Shown here: positions 22,746 to 34,200 of the stretch, in pieces
How positions within the stretch are numbered: position 1 is the first letter of the stretch
Layout of the letters: every line of letters starts with the position of its first letter
NCBI GenBank assembly: GCA_008828725.1
Contig: MEHQ01003359.1
Coordinates: 17,760-81,759, forward strand
Direction: 5' to 3'
DNA from: Saccharina japonica
Taxonomy: Eukaryota > Sar > Phaeophyceae > Laminariales > Laminariaceae
Length of the DNA: 64,000 nucleotides
The notes under the pieces: model-generated
The model's input: only the letters and a program-made list of their open reading frames with translations
Told to the model about the DNA's origin: nothing
The model's database searches: none
Position numbers and translations under genes: made by a program

Positions 22746-25261
22746 ATCCTATAGGGTACACTAACTATTTTTTAGGATTCACCCTAATTTTCCAAATTCC
22801 CGATATTTGCTGGATTTGCCCAATATCCATAAAACTTGAGCATTTGTTTTTGTAGAATCCATGATGCTGACCGCCTCCTCAATTTCGAAAAAAAATCGAA
22901 ATGAACCCCCCGTGTAGGAATGGGCAGGTGCGCTGGGAACACACGGAAGAGAGCTTGGACAGTTCTTGTCAAGAGAACGCCCGATTTTGAGCTCTACCTG
23001 TACTACGCGAGTGGAATTGTTATGGGAAGATCGGCAGGAAAGATAAGATCAAGATCGGATTTTCCATAATAATCGTAAAGTTCGGACTACTACTACTTCA
23101 ACCAGTTTCCACTTTCACTACTTGTGATACTCCTGTCGCACCACTCTGGCGTCGAAATCAATCGCGGGTTTTGTTTTTGTATTTAGCTTGCGGCGGATTC
23201 GTAAAAATAAAGCTTACCAGGTAAAGCTCAGCACACTTACTTGCACATACAAAGCACTTTACCCGTCTATCCTTTTGCAAACAGCAGACCAGGCTTACCC
23301 GTCTATCCTTTTGCAAACAGCAGACCAGGCTGCTGCTACGAGCCTCGGGCGCGTGAGTATATCGACTCGTCCTGATCCCGAAAGAATCATATGAGGTAGA
23401 GAGATAGCCAGCCACCGGGGGAAGTAATCTTCTCCGGGTAATGCCTAACCTGTGCGAGCTCACCCACTAACAAAAACCCGAGTACTGTGCTGCCTGCCCG
23501 TCGGACTCGGTCCACCGTACGACCCGTTGGGACGTTGGTCCTTTTTTGTTCTGCTGCAGTGTATAGCACCCCTGGTACGAGTGTGAGGGAAACGTGTCCC
23601 GCGTTGTGCGTAACACTAACGCGTAAAATATTAAGGTCTGATTGATAGCACCTTCCATGTTTTGTAAGTCGCTGGATTCTAGTTACCCTTTGTTTTGTAT
23701 GTGGGTGGGATGACTGGAACAAGCGCTGCACATCGTCAGAGGTCACGACCCATACCACGATAGAGGTGCACAATGGTATTTCTGAGCTCTTCACTCAAGG
23801 AGCGTCATACCTCACCGAAAAAATGGTTTTGGAAGAAAATAAAAGTGGTACCGGATGAGAAATCCCATATCCGAAGTTTACTCTGAAACATTATTCGTAT
23901 CAAAAATGAAAGTCCGACGAATTTGGGTTAAGGTGCCCGATCGTTCAGAAAACGATCCAGCCAAAAGTGCTACCTCTACCGTAGCAGGCGTCTCACATGG
24001 AACAATAGTATAACGTGGCTGTGTCTGCTACTGATACCGGAGGTCTCGGGGCAGGGAGTTGGTACTGCTGCACGCCGGGTACCGGCAATCGCAAGTCTTG
24101 CTGTTGGTGGAGAGAGCGTGGCGTTGGCGTGCTGGGAAAGAAAGAAAAACATTTAACTGGCTTGGCAGAGGGCTCGGTCGGTGGGGGAAAAGAAAAAGCG
24201 ATTACGATAACATCACCAGACCAGCATCATAGCCTCTCTCCGCTGCCCCTGCGGCAAATTCTTCCAACTATCGATATACGGCACTATAGCAACATCGACA
24301 ACCGGCATACAGTAGTACGTACAGGACACCAAAGAAAACGAGCAAAAAGGCACAAAAAGAGAAGCAGGCTGAGGGAGATCTACAGGACAATAGTAACTTC
24401 GGGAGTCACTACACTGAAGATAGTGTAGAACGCCCCCCTTCTCAAATAAGAAACACAGCCTGGAGGAGTTTTTTCTGTTTATTTTCAAGTGTCTGGTACT
24501 ACTACTGTACAAGCAGATGGGCCGCCTTTGATGAAGGTGTAGTATTACTAGTGACTGGACTGGGCTGGACTGTAAGGCATGGTATGATATCAGCTCAACA
24601 TCACACAACAGGCGTGATATTGATGGCCGGCTTTCACCGTGAATTAAAACGTGACCGACAAGCTTACTGAACGACCAGGACATGCGCAGGACCGGGACTC
24701 GTACGGGCTAAACTGCTGTACCGCACAGGCGGGCAAAATAAAAACAAACCCAAGGCTACGGGTTAAACATGTAGTAGAAGCAGTACGACACCAGCAAGCT
24801 GCCCGTACAGAACGGCTATGAAAAACGTGAAGCTAACGTTGTTTTGTAGTTCAGAGCGGTTCGAACAACAACGGAACCGTTGTCCGAATCAAATTCGTGC
24901 CAGGCGATCACGAAGCACGACCAACATCAACCACGAGGGAGGGAGAGAGAGAGAGATATATTTGAAAATATAAAAACCAAAGCTGTGGGATCGAAAAATC
25001 CCTCAAAACTTTCGGAATATATATATATAGAGAGAGAGCCCCCCCCGGAGAAATAAAAATGGTGCCGCCTTCGTGCTTAGAAACCGTCGCGCACAGCGCA
25101 AGGCACGTATACATGTACGTGTTTCATTCGATTTCACCATGGGTGGCAGCCTCCACCAAACCCATCTCATCGTATCTCATCTTCCACAGCACACCATGCC
25201 ATGTTAATCTCATGACTCCTTTTATCTCATCCCGTCAAGGGAGAGCGATCCCCGTATTCAG

Positions 25262-28200
25262 CTAGGCACGTATGCCGCCGCGATCGAAACCCCTGCGGCC
25301 CCGCCGACCCGCCATGGGACCCCCCCCTGCGCCCCGCCGCGTGCCCCGCAAGCTGGGGAAGATGGACATGAGGTCCGAAGTATCCCGCTGCTCTCGGCGC
25401 GGGTACCTCTGTTCCCCCTCCCACGCTCCGCCGCTTTCCCGCTCGCGCCCCGAGGGGTCGACCGGAGGCCTAATCCTTGCGCCCTCCCGCCTCCCCCCCC
25501 CTCCAACTCCGACACCACCACTATCCGCAACGGCGCTTTCTGCGGGTTGCTCGCGGGGTGCAGGCACTGCTGCCGGCGGTGGCGCACCCGCCGAGTCAGC
25601 CTCGGGCTTAACGCCGCCACTTCTGCTACCGCCTGCACCGTCGCCACCACCACCACCCTCAGCACCGCTACCCCTGCCGCCCCCCCGCCCCCCACCACCA
25701 CCATCACCACCGCCAAACCCACTCGCAGAGTCCGATCCCCGCCCCCCCTCCCTGCCTCCTCCTCTTCCTCGTCCTCCTCGTCCGTGAGGCACCCAACTCG
25801 AACTACGGCCGCCCCCACCACGACCACCGCCGCCGCCACCGCCGCTGCTGCTGATTCGCTCGCCTCGGGCCTTTTTAGCGGCCTTCTCCTTGTCCCTGCT
25901 GCGCCCCCCCGCCTTGACGTGCTCATCCTTGAGCCAGTCTCTCGCGCCGGCGTCGAGGTCTTCGGGGTCGGCGCGGAAGGCCAGCTCGTGCGCGTGGTGC
26001 GTGAACCAGGCGGAGGGGTTGTGGAGGTCGAGGCGGTCCGGCTTGTCGCAGTAGTCCTTCACGGCTCTTTCCATCACCTGGAATACCGACGGAAAGCGTC
26101 GAGCGACCGACAGACGGACAGACCGACGGACGGACAGACCGACGGACGGACGGACGAGCGGGCGGACAGACAGACAGACAGACAGACGGGCGGACAGACA
26201 GATAGACGGATGGGTCGACACAAGCGGACGGGTGTACAGACGAGCAGACATAGCGAGAAAAAAAAAAAATGTGGTTCAGTCAGGGGCGCACGGCAAAATT
26301 GACAAAAACGACACCACACTCCTGAAAAGGTCATTTGAACAAATGAAAAAAAAAAAAACAGTGGGGAGGGATTTCTGGACGAATTTACGAGAAAATATAT
26401 ATATAACAAACACTTGTTTTTAGTAAACCAGCCCCGGAGTGTCTGGGTCTCTGAAACGGACAGTGGGGTGTCGGATTTAGTTTTTACATGCACCCCTGGT
26501 TTAGAGAATCAGTGCTGTAGGCGAGGTGGGTACATCTAGACACGGCAGGAAGCATAGGCCCATCGAGCCGCTTGGGTGCGTGTATTGCTCCATGGACACG
26601 GTTACCGTTACGATTCGGTTTCGCCGCCAAAATGGAAACATTATCGGGAACGTTGTGGTATGACCTACTGTAGTAAATATGCCGTTTACGTCGAAACACA
26701 AAACCCGTCCAGAAACAAAACGGGGGGAGGGGGGGAAGCTGTGTGGAAAAAAAAGCAAAAACAAAACACACAGAGCGCACGGATCCGATCCGCTGTCATT
26801 CCCATTAAAATTATCGGGGGGGAGTGGGGGCGGGGGGTGGGTCGATACACCACCAATTTTCTACTGTGATAGCATTGACCGCCAATATTCTACTGTGGTA
26901 GCATTGACCGCGCCATCACCATGCTTCTTATCCATCCATCCATCCATCCATCGGTCCTCCTGTCCACCATCGATATATCCATACTAATACAATCTCGACG
27001 AAACACTGTCTCTTCCCCCATGCATCACCCCCGCTTCGCGCTTGGTGCAAGCAATGTCTGCCTGGTTGGTGAAAACCCAACGTGCTCCGTCCCGGCATTG
27101 TAGGGATGCGAGGGTCTATGGTCATACGACTACGGCCGTGCACGACATGAGTACACCCCCCCCCCCCCCCTGCCTCCATCCCCATACTCCCCATTCATCC
27201 TCCCCCCCATCAATCAATCCATAATAGCAATATACCGGTAATCTCCACGAAATTCTGCCCCTTCCCCTCATCTGACACGTATCTCTCCTCCTTACCTTGG
27301 CCTCCATTTTTTCCAAAACCTCTTGGGCGGCGGTGTCGAGCTCCGCCTTGCCGAGCCTTCCGGCGTCTATGAACTCCGCGAGAACGCGCTGTACGACGCT
27401 CTTCATGAACTCCTTCTGCTCCCCCCTCTGCTCCTGGAGGCGCTCGACCTTCTTCTCCTGATCTCGCCAGCGCCGGGTGGGAAGAAAACGCCACCAGACA
27501 GTATTGAAAACGAACAATCACCAAAAACATTACACATTAACAAAAAAAGAAAAAAAAAACACAAAACAAACGAAACACAAAACAAAGCGAAACAAATCAA
27601 AACAGAAATGAAGAAAAAAACAAAACAAACTACTTGATGAACAAAAAAAGAAGCGACATATCATCCGTAAGGGTATGCATACTTACACATTTGTAGACGC
27701 GGAGTATCTCGCAGTGCGAACCCTCCCCCTTCAAATTCTAAGTTGTTTGTCCCGACAAAATAAAAAAGCGGGTGCATCAGATGTAGACTAAAGGGGCGAT
27801 GTGTAAGGCGTTATTGTGTGGCCGCCCGCACCGGGGAGCGGGGTTCGTCTATCGATGTGAGCGGAGCTTCTATCGCACAGACACACAACACACATCACAC
27901 AAGACACGATACAGGACATAAACCACATGCAATAAAAGCAGAGTACACACTTAATGGAGCACCACAAAAACATATCAGGCACCAGGTATCCCACTTCACG
28001 GTCATAGTTTGTGCGCAAAAAGCGGGCACGTAAATGGAAAAAAAGTCTGTTAGAAACAGGTACTCCATGAGCTATGCCTCTACTCGACCGGTATCCATCG
28101 GCTATACAGCAGTATCAAATGCTATTAATACAAGAGTCTAACGTCTAAAGTTTACCTTCCCTCCCCCGCTGGTCCGCTCGACGTTCAGCAGGCGCCCGTC

Positions 28201-29602
28201 AAGTCGGCTGTGGTGCAGTCCGAGGCACTGGTACGCGGACTCGGCGTCCTCGACCTTCGCACGACAACAACACCGGTCACCCGTATACATATATGTACAT
28301 GAGCCAGGTAGCATCCAGATAGCAGACAAGGCGACAAAAAAAAACAAAAAAACGAGGAACATCGGGAAGAGGAGGGGGGGGGGAGGGTCGATAAGAAACG
28401 TCGGCTTGTGTATACGAGCTCAGGAGTCCCGAATGGTACAAGACTTACTGCGACGACTGCAATCATCAACCTTACACGTACGTTCAAGCTCTTGTTTTAC
28501 TGCTAGGCCAAGACCAGGTACGCGGTGTAAAACATAAAACGTCAGGAACATCACTGCCACGTGAGGCAAGGCAAGGCACCCCGCCTCACGGCATTATCAT
28601 CGCACACCCAATCAAAAGCAAACACACACACGCGCAGACCTACTGCCTGTATATACATACCTGCACGAAGGCCATGCCCTTGGAGCGAGGCGGCTTGGTG
28701 CCCTTTCGCGTCAGCAGCCGCACCGAAAGGCTCCCCACAATACCGCCCCTCGTTCTGAAGTGGTCCTCCACCCCCTGCGCCGTCGTCGTGAACGCCAGCT
28801 GCCCTACGAACACGATATGCGGGTTACCCCTTCCCGCCCCCCGCCCCGCTCCCCTACCGCCTGCCCCGCTTCCCCTGCCCCCGGCGACCTTGGCACGCTT
28901 TGCCGGGTGAGCACCACCGGCGGCACCGCCGGAGTCGCCGCCCTCCCTGTCCCGCTTCTTGCGCTCTTCCTCGCGACGAAGCAGGCGCCGCTCTTTCGCG
29001 GTGCCTCCTCCTGCTGCTACCGCTGCTGCTGCTGCTGCTACTGCTGGTGACGGTTCGACAGGGCTGGCCCCGGTGGTGGTGGTGGTGGTGGTGGCGGTGG
29101 TGGCGCCCGGGACTCGGGCGGCTGCTCGTTTGGCCGCACGGCGCTCTTTCGCGGTCGTCGGTGTCGTCGTCGCGGCGCCCGAGCCCGCTGAGCCCGCGCC
29201 GCTCGCAGGCGACGAACCTGGCGGTAGCAGTTTGGTGCCTTTCGTGACCGGGGAGGCTGCTGCTGCTGCTGCGGTGGTGGTGGTGGGGGTGGAGGTGGGG
29301 GTGGCTCTTTCTGCCGCTCGTTTCGCTGCGCGGCGCTCCTTGGCGCTTGTTCCTGCTGCCGCCGGTGTCGACGGTGGCGGTGGCGGCGCTGAAGGGATGC
29401 TGCTGCTCGCCGGTGTCGAGCCACCGTCTTTTGCCTCGAGGTTGCTGTTGTTGTCGTTGTCGTTGCTGTCGGTGGTGGTCTTGCTGACGCTGCCCGGCGA
29501 TTGCTGGGCCTTTCGCTTTGCCGCCCGCCTCTCCTTCGCATTCATCCCGCCTGGTGTCAGGACATCAGCAGCTGCCTCGGTGCCATCTGTGGTGGGTGCC
29601 AT
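25262..29602 (-). CDS. RRM and RGG-rich RNA-binding protein, 4 exons
   Basis: Exons in order: 29602-28661, 28254-28156, 27457-27296, 26077-25262. All junctions are phase 0, giving 672 aa ending in TAG. The start ATG at 29602 has a good context (ACCATGG); an upstream in-frame ATG at 29656 is the alternative. Residues 22-209 carry four copies of AKERRAAKR-like basic motifs separated by Ser/Thr/Ala/Pro-rich linkers. One RRM spans about 262-347, with RNP2 HIVFVGQLAF, RNP1 SKGMAFVQ and the fourth strand LDGRLLNVERT from exon 2. Exon 3 is a helical, charged segment (EKKVERLQEQ..LEKMEAK). Exon 4 begins with a conserved-looking block (HNPSAWFTHHAHELAF) and continues into RGG/GGR-rich sequence ending RGRRGFDRGGIRA. 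Such proteins usually work in the nucleus or nucleolus on rRNA or mRNA. I cannot assign an orthologue. Confidence 0.85.
26098..26230. repeat. GACG/CAGA tetranucleotide repeat in RRM-gene intron 3
   Basis: Runs of GACCGACGGACGGACAGACC and ACAGACAGACAGACAGAC lie about 20 bp upstream (in transcription) of the exon 4 acceptor. Minus-strand ORFs rich in Ser, Val, Arg and Cys across it are artefacts. Confidence 0.85.
27033..27170. repeat. Poly-C-tailed dispersed repeat, complete-looking copy
   Basis: Begins CGCTTCGCGCTTGGTGCAAG, contains GGTGAAAACCCAACGTGCTC and CATTGTAGGGATGCGAGGGT, and ends GACATGAGTACA followed by C14. It is nearly identical to 33664-33807. It lies in the intron between RRM-gene exons 3 and 4. 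Confidence 0.8.
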
Positions 29603-31298
29603 GGTGGTGATACTCGGTGTGATGGAGACTCCGAAGGTATTCCCAAGTACTGGCAACTCCTGCTCTCACAGCTTGCTTACGTAGCAGCCGAGATGCCCCT
29701 ACAGCAGCAGTAGCAGCAATCCCAATAGCGGCGGTAGCTGCGGCTGCCTGCTCAATCCGCCCCCTTATCCTGCCTGAGCAAGGGCGCCAATTCTGCGGTT
29801 ACGGCGCTCTCCTTGCGTACCGACGGCTTCCGTCGTGGTGCACCCTCGTTCCGCTGCCGGAGTGGTGCACTCTTTGTGCTTGAGCGAGAGTGTATGGTGT
29901 GGGGAAGCTAACGCCCCCGGGACTGTCGCTTTTCGGAAACTGCGTTTGTGGGTTATATGTGAACAGCCGCGGTTCACTGCCTTTTGTTGCCGGACTCCCT
30001 TCCCTGGCCTCCACAGCCGCCTTCCACTGACGATGGATCGCGCTCTAGCGTATTTGATAACCCCCTCGCCTAAGCTGAGCGTGTTCTGCGGCGCCAACGG
30101 AGAGGTGCGCCCAACATCCAAGCTCCAGCATCCCGCTTGTAAAAGCATCTATATCTCTACGAAACCCTTCATATTTGATTTTCGATAAAGTTTGGCCCCG
30201 CGTCTGTTTGGGCAGTGTAGCATTCTCTTCTCTCTGTCTGTGCGCTCTACTACCACCCGGCGGAAAGCCCAAGAACAACTTGCGAGAATCATAACTTTGG
30301 TGAGAGGAGGGAAAAGCTCGGCCTCAAGGAACCAAGGGTAGAACACGGGCCCAAGGAAACATTGAATATTTTTGAAAATAACGGTCGATTGCTTTTCGCT
30401 ACGTAGGTATCTGTTCTCGAAGAACTCGGAGTACTCAACCAGTCAGGTAGAGAGTAGAGAGTGTAGCGAGAGCGAGTGAGGGAGGGAGAGAGAGAGGGAC
30501 TAGGGTGCATCATGGGGAATGGGGGGTATATCGGTTTTGGTATGTAAGGTGCAGGTGGAAAACAAACCAGCGTGTGCGCGCCTACTGGTACTGCTGCTGT
30601 ACCGAGTTCTCCTTGTTATCGTGGCCGTTTCCCGACGGCGGGGCTTGTTTGTTTTTGACCCGACCAGACCGTTGGCCGTCGTGACCATATGGCCCGAGGG
30701 CAGAGGTCATGGTGTGTGCTGTGCGTGGGTCCGTGCTGTGTGCTGGTGTGTGCTATTTTCTGTTGTATGCTGTGTGCAGCATAGGCAGGCGGAGCATCGG
30801 TTGAACTACTGCTGTACTCGTACTTGCATGTACTGCTGTGCTTGTTTTACTTTGTTACTTTTCAGCGTACTCGTACGTACGTGAGTACAGAGTAGTATTA
30901 ATCGTTGTCCTGCGTGTTTTGATTGCGGACACAAAGTCGTCACACTCCAAGGTCCAGTCTCCACGTGCTTGCGAAAGGGAGCTCGTCGTGCAGTCAGCTG
31001 CAACCATGCCACTACCTGTAGGGTGTGCTCCCGCCATCTGCCATGTCTGCGTGCCGTACACTTAGCGCCTCAACTACAGTGCGTACAAGCAGAGCTCAGC
31101 CGCCATCTGATCGCTATAAACCTTAACCTTCGAGAGGACCGCACGAGATGAACACTTTTACCTTTTACCACGAACTTGACGCCTTGCCCCCTACCTTCTG
31201 CCCCACGCGCGCCTGCAATCGTTCTCGAAGAACCGCACCCCACGATCCCACAGCAGACCGACGGACATACCGACAGATAGGCAGACCGGCCGTTAACC
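29603..31298. other. Intergenic region between divergent RRM and TBCB genes
   Basis: The RRM gene starts at 29602 on the minus strand and TBCB at 31299 on the plus strand. The 1.7 kb between them has no ORF I would support and no clear mobile element. It may hold the promoters of both genes. I could not identify specific regulatory motifs. Confidence 0.6.
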
Positions 31299-34200
31299 AT
31301 GGCGGCTGACATGGCTGCCCTGAAGAACTGGGTGACCGCTGCAGACGGGGAGCAGTTCTCGAGGCTTCCGGAGGGCGTCGTGAGCGTCAACATATCGCAC
31401 TCCAACATCACCGCGCGCATGATCGAGCTTAAGTTCGACCTCAGCCAGACGGTAGGAAGTAGAAACGAGAACCGACCGGTCCCCCTACCGACCGACCGTC
31501 CCCCTTTCTCTTTGTTCTCTCTGCTTGCTTGCTTGTTTGCGTGTGGGCTTGTTTGCTTGATGTTGTTGTTGTTTTGTGCTTATTTGGTTGTTTGCTCGCT
31601 TGCTTGCGGGCGAGCGGGCTTGCTTGTGAGCTTGAATGCGTATAGGCTTATTTGTCTGTTTGCTATTGGGCCTTGCTTACTTGCTTGCTTTCAATGCCGC
31701 ACAGCCGGTGTGTGGCATGATTCGCTGTTCGGCGTGATACTGCTCCATAGGTATAGGCAGGCCTGGCGTACGGGCCACGCGCTCGTCGTCGAGTTCATGT
31801 TCGAGAGTGGTCCGTTAAATAGTTCTCGGCAGTGTTAAGCTGCGGTAAAAAATACTGCTGTGTGTGTAAAACCAGTTTTATTACCAGTGGTTCATGGTAC
31901 GCGGAGAATGGCAAGTACCACTCTACTCTGTCCCGAAATATGGAGACCATAACATTTTCTGTCCTGTCCCATCACATTCAGCAGTTACGATATCAATGCT
32001 AGCAGAACGCGAAAATAACGAAAACGTGGCGAGGGTGAAGCGTCCGGCGAGCTCCGCGCAGGCCTGCCTCGCCCCGTGCTCGTGAATGTAGTGAAATGAA
32101 AAAAATAGCAGTGCCAGTGGCCTCGGGTGTTGAGCCCGTTGTACCGCACCACAACAGTTTTTCGTAGAGAGATTATCCCCTAAGCATGGTTGACCCTACC
32201 CTCCTACCTCGAAGGTTGCTTCTCGCCACTTATTCGAGAAAATGGTTGACACACACACTGTGTACTAGACGAATAGAACCAACCCTAACCCTAAGCCAAT
32301 CAGATTAACCCTAACTCCGACCCTTAGCCAATCAAATCGATTAGACCAAATCCAGACTAAGTCCCCCCCCCCCAATCCCCCCCCCCCCCCGCCGATCCAC
32401 CCACGCACCCACCCATCCACCCACCCACCCACCCGCCTACCCACCCAACCCACCAACCCAATGCCCCACGTTTTCTTTGTTTTGTTTTTTTCGGAACAAA
32501 CTCTGCCGGCTTGCGCAGCTCGGGGACGTGAAGGGGAAGATTTACACGCACTGCGGCACGAACCCAGGCATGCAAAAGCTGAGCTTGAGGTCTGGTGGGC
32601 AAACGGTGAGCCGGCCAAGTCTGCTCTCGTTGCGTTAGGAGGGGAAGTAAGGAGGGAGGAGGGAGAAGTGGTCGCGGAGGGAGGGAGGGAGGGAGGGACG
32701 GAAGGCGGGAGAGGGAGAGGGCGAGCGAGGGAGGGAGGGAAGGAGGGAGGGGGGGAGGGAGGTGGGGACGGAAGAAAGGAGGGAGGGAGAGAAGGGGAAG
32801 GGGAGGAGGGTGGGAGAGAGGGAGGGAGGGAGGAGGGTTAGAGAGGGATGGGGAGAGGGAAGGAAGGAGAGAAAGCGGGACTGTCACCAGAAATGCCGAC
32901 GGAATCGACGCGTTTTTTTTGTGTGAACCGGAGGCCAGGTCGAAGCATCGAAACAAAACGCGTGCTGTAAAGCCTCGAGCACTTAATATATAGTAGTAGT
33001 ACTAGTAATAGTAGTAGTAGCAGTAGTAGTATTAATAGTAGTAGTAGTGTCTCCCGCTCAAACTATTTGTTTTCAAGACCTGGACTAATGTTTGTTGCTC
33101 TAAACAGGAATCAACTGGGAATGATTAGACCGCATCCGAGTTTGCCCCCCCTCTTCCGTATGCATATACACAAGGTACACAGTTGGTGTTGCGCTAGGTC
33201 AAGCTGATGTTTTGTGCATCAAAAATATGTAAACAAATGTTGTAACCCCCCCCCCCCCCCCCCCCCCNNNNNNNNNNNNNNNNNNNNNNNNNNNNNNNNN
33301 NNNNNNNNNNNNNNNNNNNNNNNNNNNNNNNNNNNNNNNNNNNNNNNNNNNNNNNNNNNNNNNNNNNNNNNNNNNNNNNNNNNNNNNNNNNNNNNNNNNN
33401 NNNNNNNNNNNNNNNNNNNNNNNNNNNNNNNNNNNNNNNNNNNNNNNNNNNNNNNNNNNNNNNNNNNNNNNNNNNNNNNNNNNNNNNNNNNNNNNNNNNN
33501 NNNNNNNNNNNNNNNNNNNNNNNNNNNNNNNNNNNNNNNNNNNNNNNNNNNNNNNNNNNNNNNNNNNNNNNNNNNNNNNNNNNNNNNNNNNNNNNNNNNN
33601 NNNNNNNNNNNNNNNNNNNNNNNNNNNNNNNNNNNNNNNNNNNNNNNNNNNNNNNNNNNNCACGGCGTTTCGCGCTTGGTGCAAGCAATGTCTGCCTGGT
33701 TGGTGAAAACCCAACGCGCTCCGTCCCGGCATTGTAGGGATGCGAGGGTCTATGGTCATATGACTACGGCCGTGCACAACATGAGTACACCCCCCCCCCC
33801 CCCCCCCTCCCGTTCCCACGTGTGCTCGTGGCAATTTTTTACCCCAAGTTGTGCTTGCTTGAAGATGACTCCAAGAAGCTCGGGTTTTACGGGGTTCAAT
33901 CGGGCATGGAGGTGAGATGAGACCCTCTTGTATCTTGTGTCGCGCCTGCATCCAAACCAATTCTGCTTCAACAATTAAACCTTTCTGCTGTGGATTATTA
34001 CGCAAAACTTAAACGCGTAGAGTACTTGTTTTCAGTACGTAGTAGATTCATGAAAAATCAGATGGGATCGGCTCGAAAATAGTATGGGTTTCGGCGTGAT
34101 TCGGCAAGTGACAGTTCTAGAGTGCTACGCTAGTACTCGTAGTCTCAAGAAAGTGGTCTTGCTAGATTTGGGACTGTACGACGTTCTTTCGACAGCAAGC

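Larger units (their letters stand above)
19872..25261. other. Intergenic region between era and the RRM gene (convergent)
   Basis: No gene could be supported in this 5.4 kb. It contains TACTC-rich repeats (21050-21310), a PIF/Harbinger-like MITE (21567-21774), a tRNA-related sequence (about 22674-22745) and a 36-bp direct duplication (GCTTACCCGTCTATCCTTTT type, 23257-23331). Fragments of the GTGCTACGATAGAGG family occur near 21880 and 23940. The small ORFs (for example 24015-24428 plus) look non-coding. Confidence 0.7.

Noticed and set aside
25547..26302. 251-aa plus-strand ORF and a 171-aa ORF at 25272
   Set aside because: Antisense to the RRM gene's last exon; their composition reflects the Gly/Arg-rich coding on the other strand.
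28959..29684. 241-aa plus-strand ORF
   Set aside because: Antisense to the first exon of the RRM gene, and without recognisable domains.
33194..34005. ORFs spanning the N run
   Set aside because: The sequence is undetermined across 33268-33660, so the reading frames are not real.
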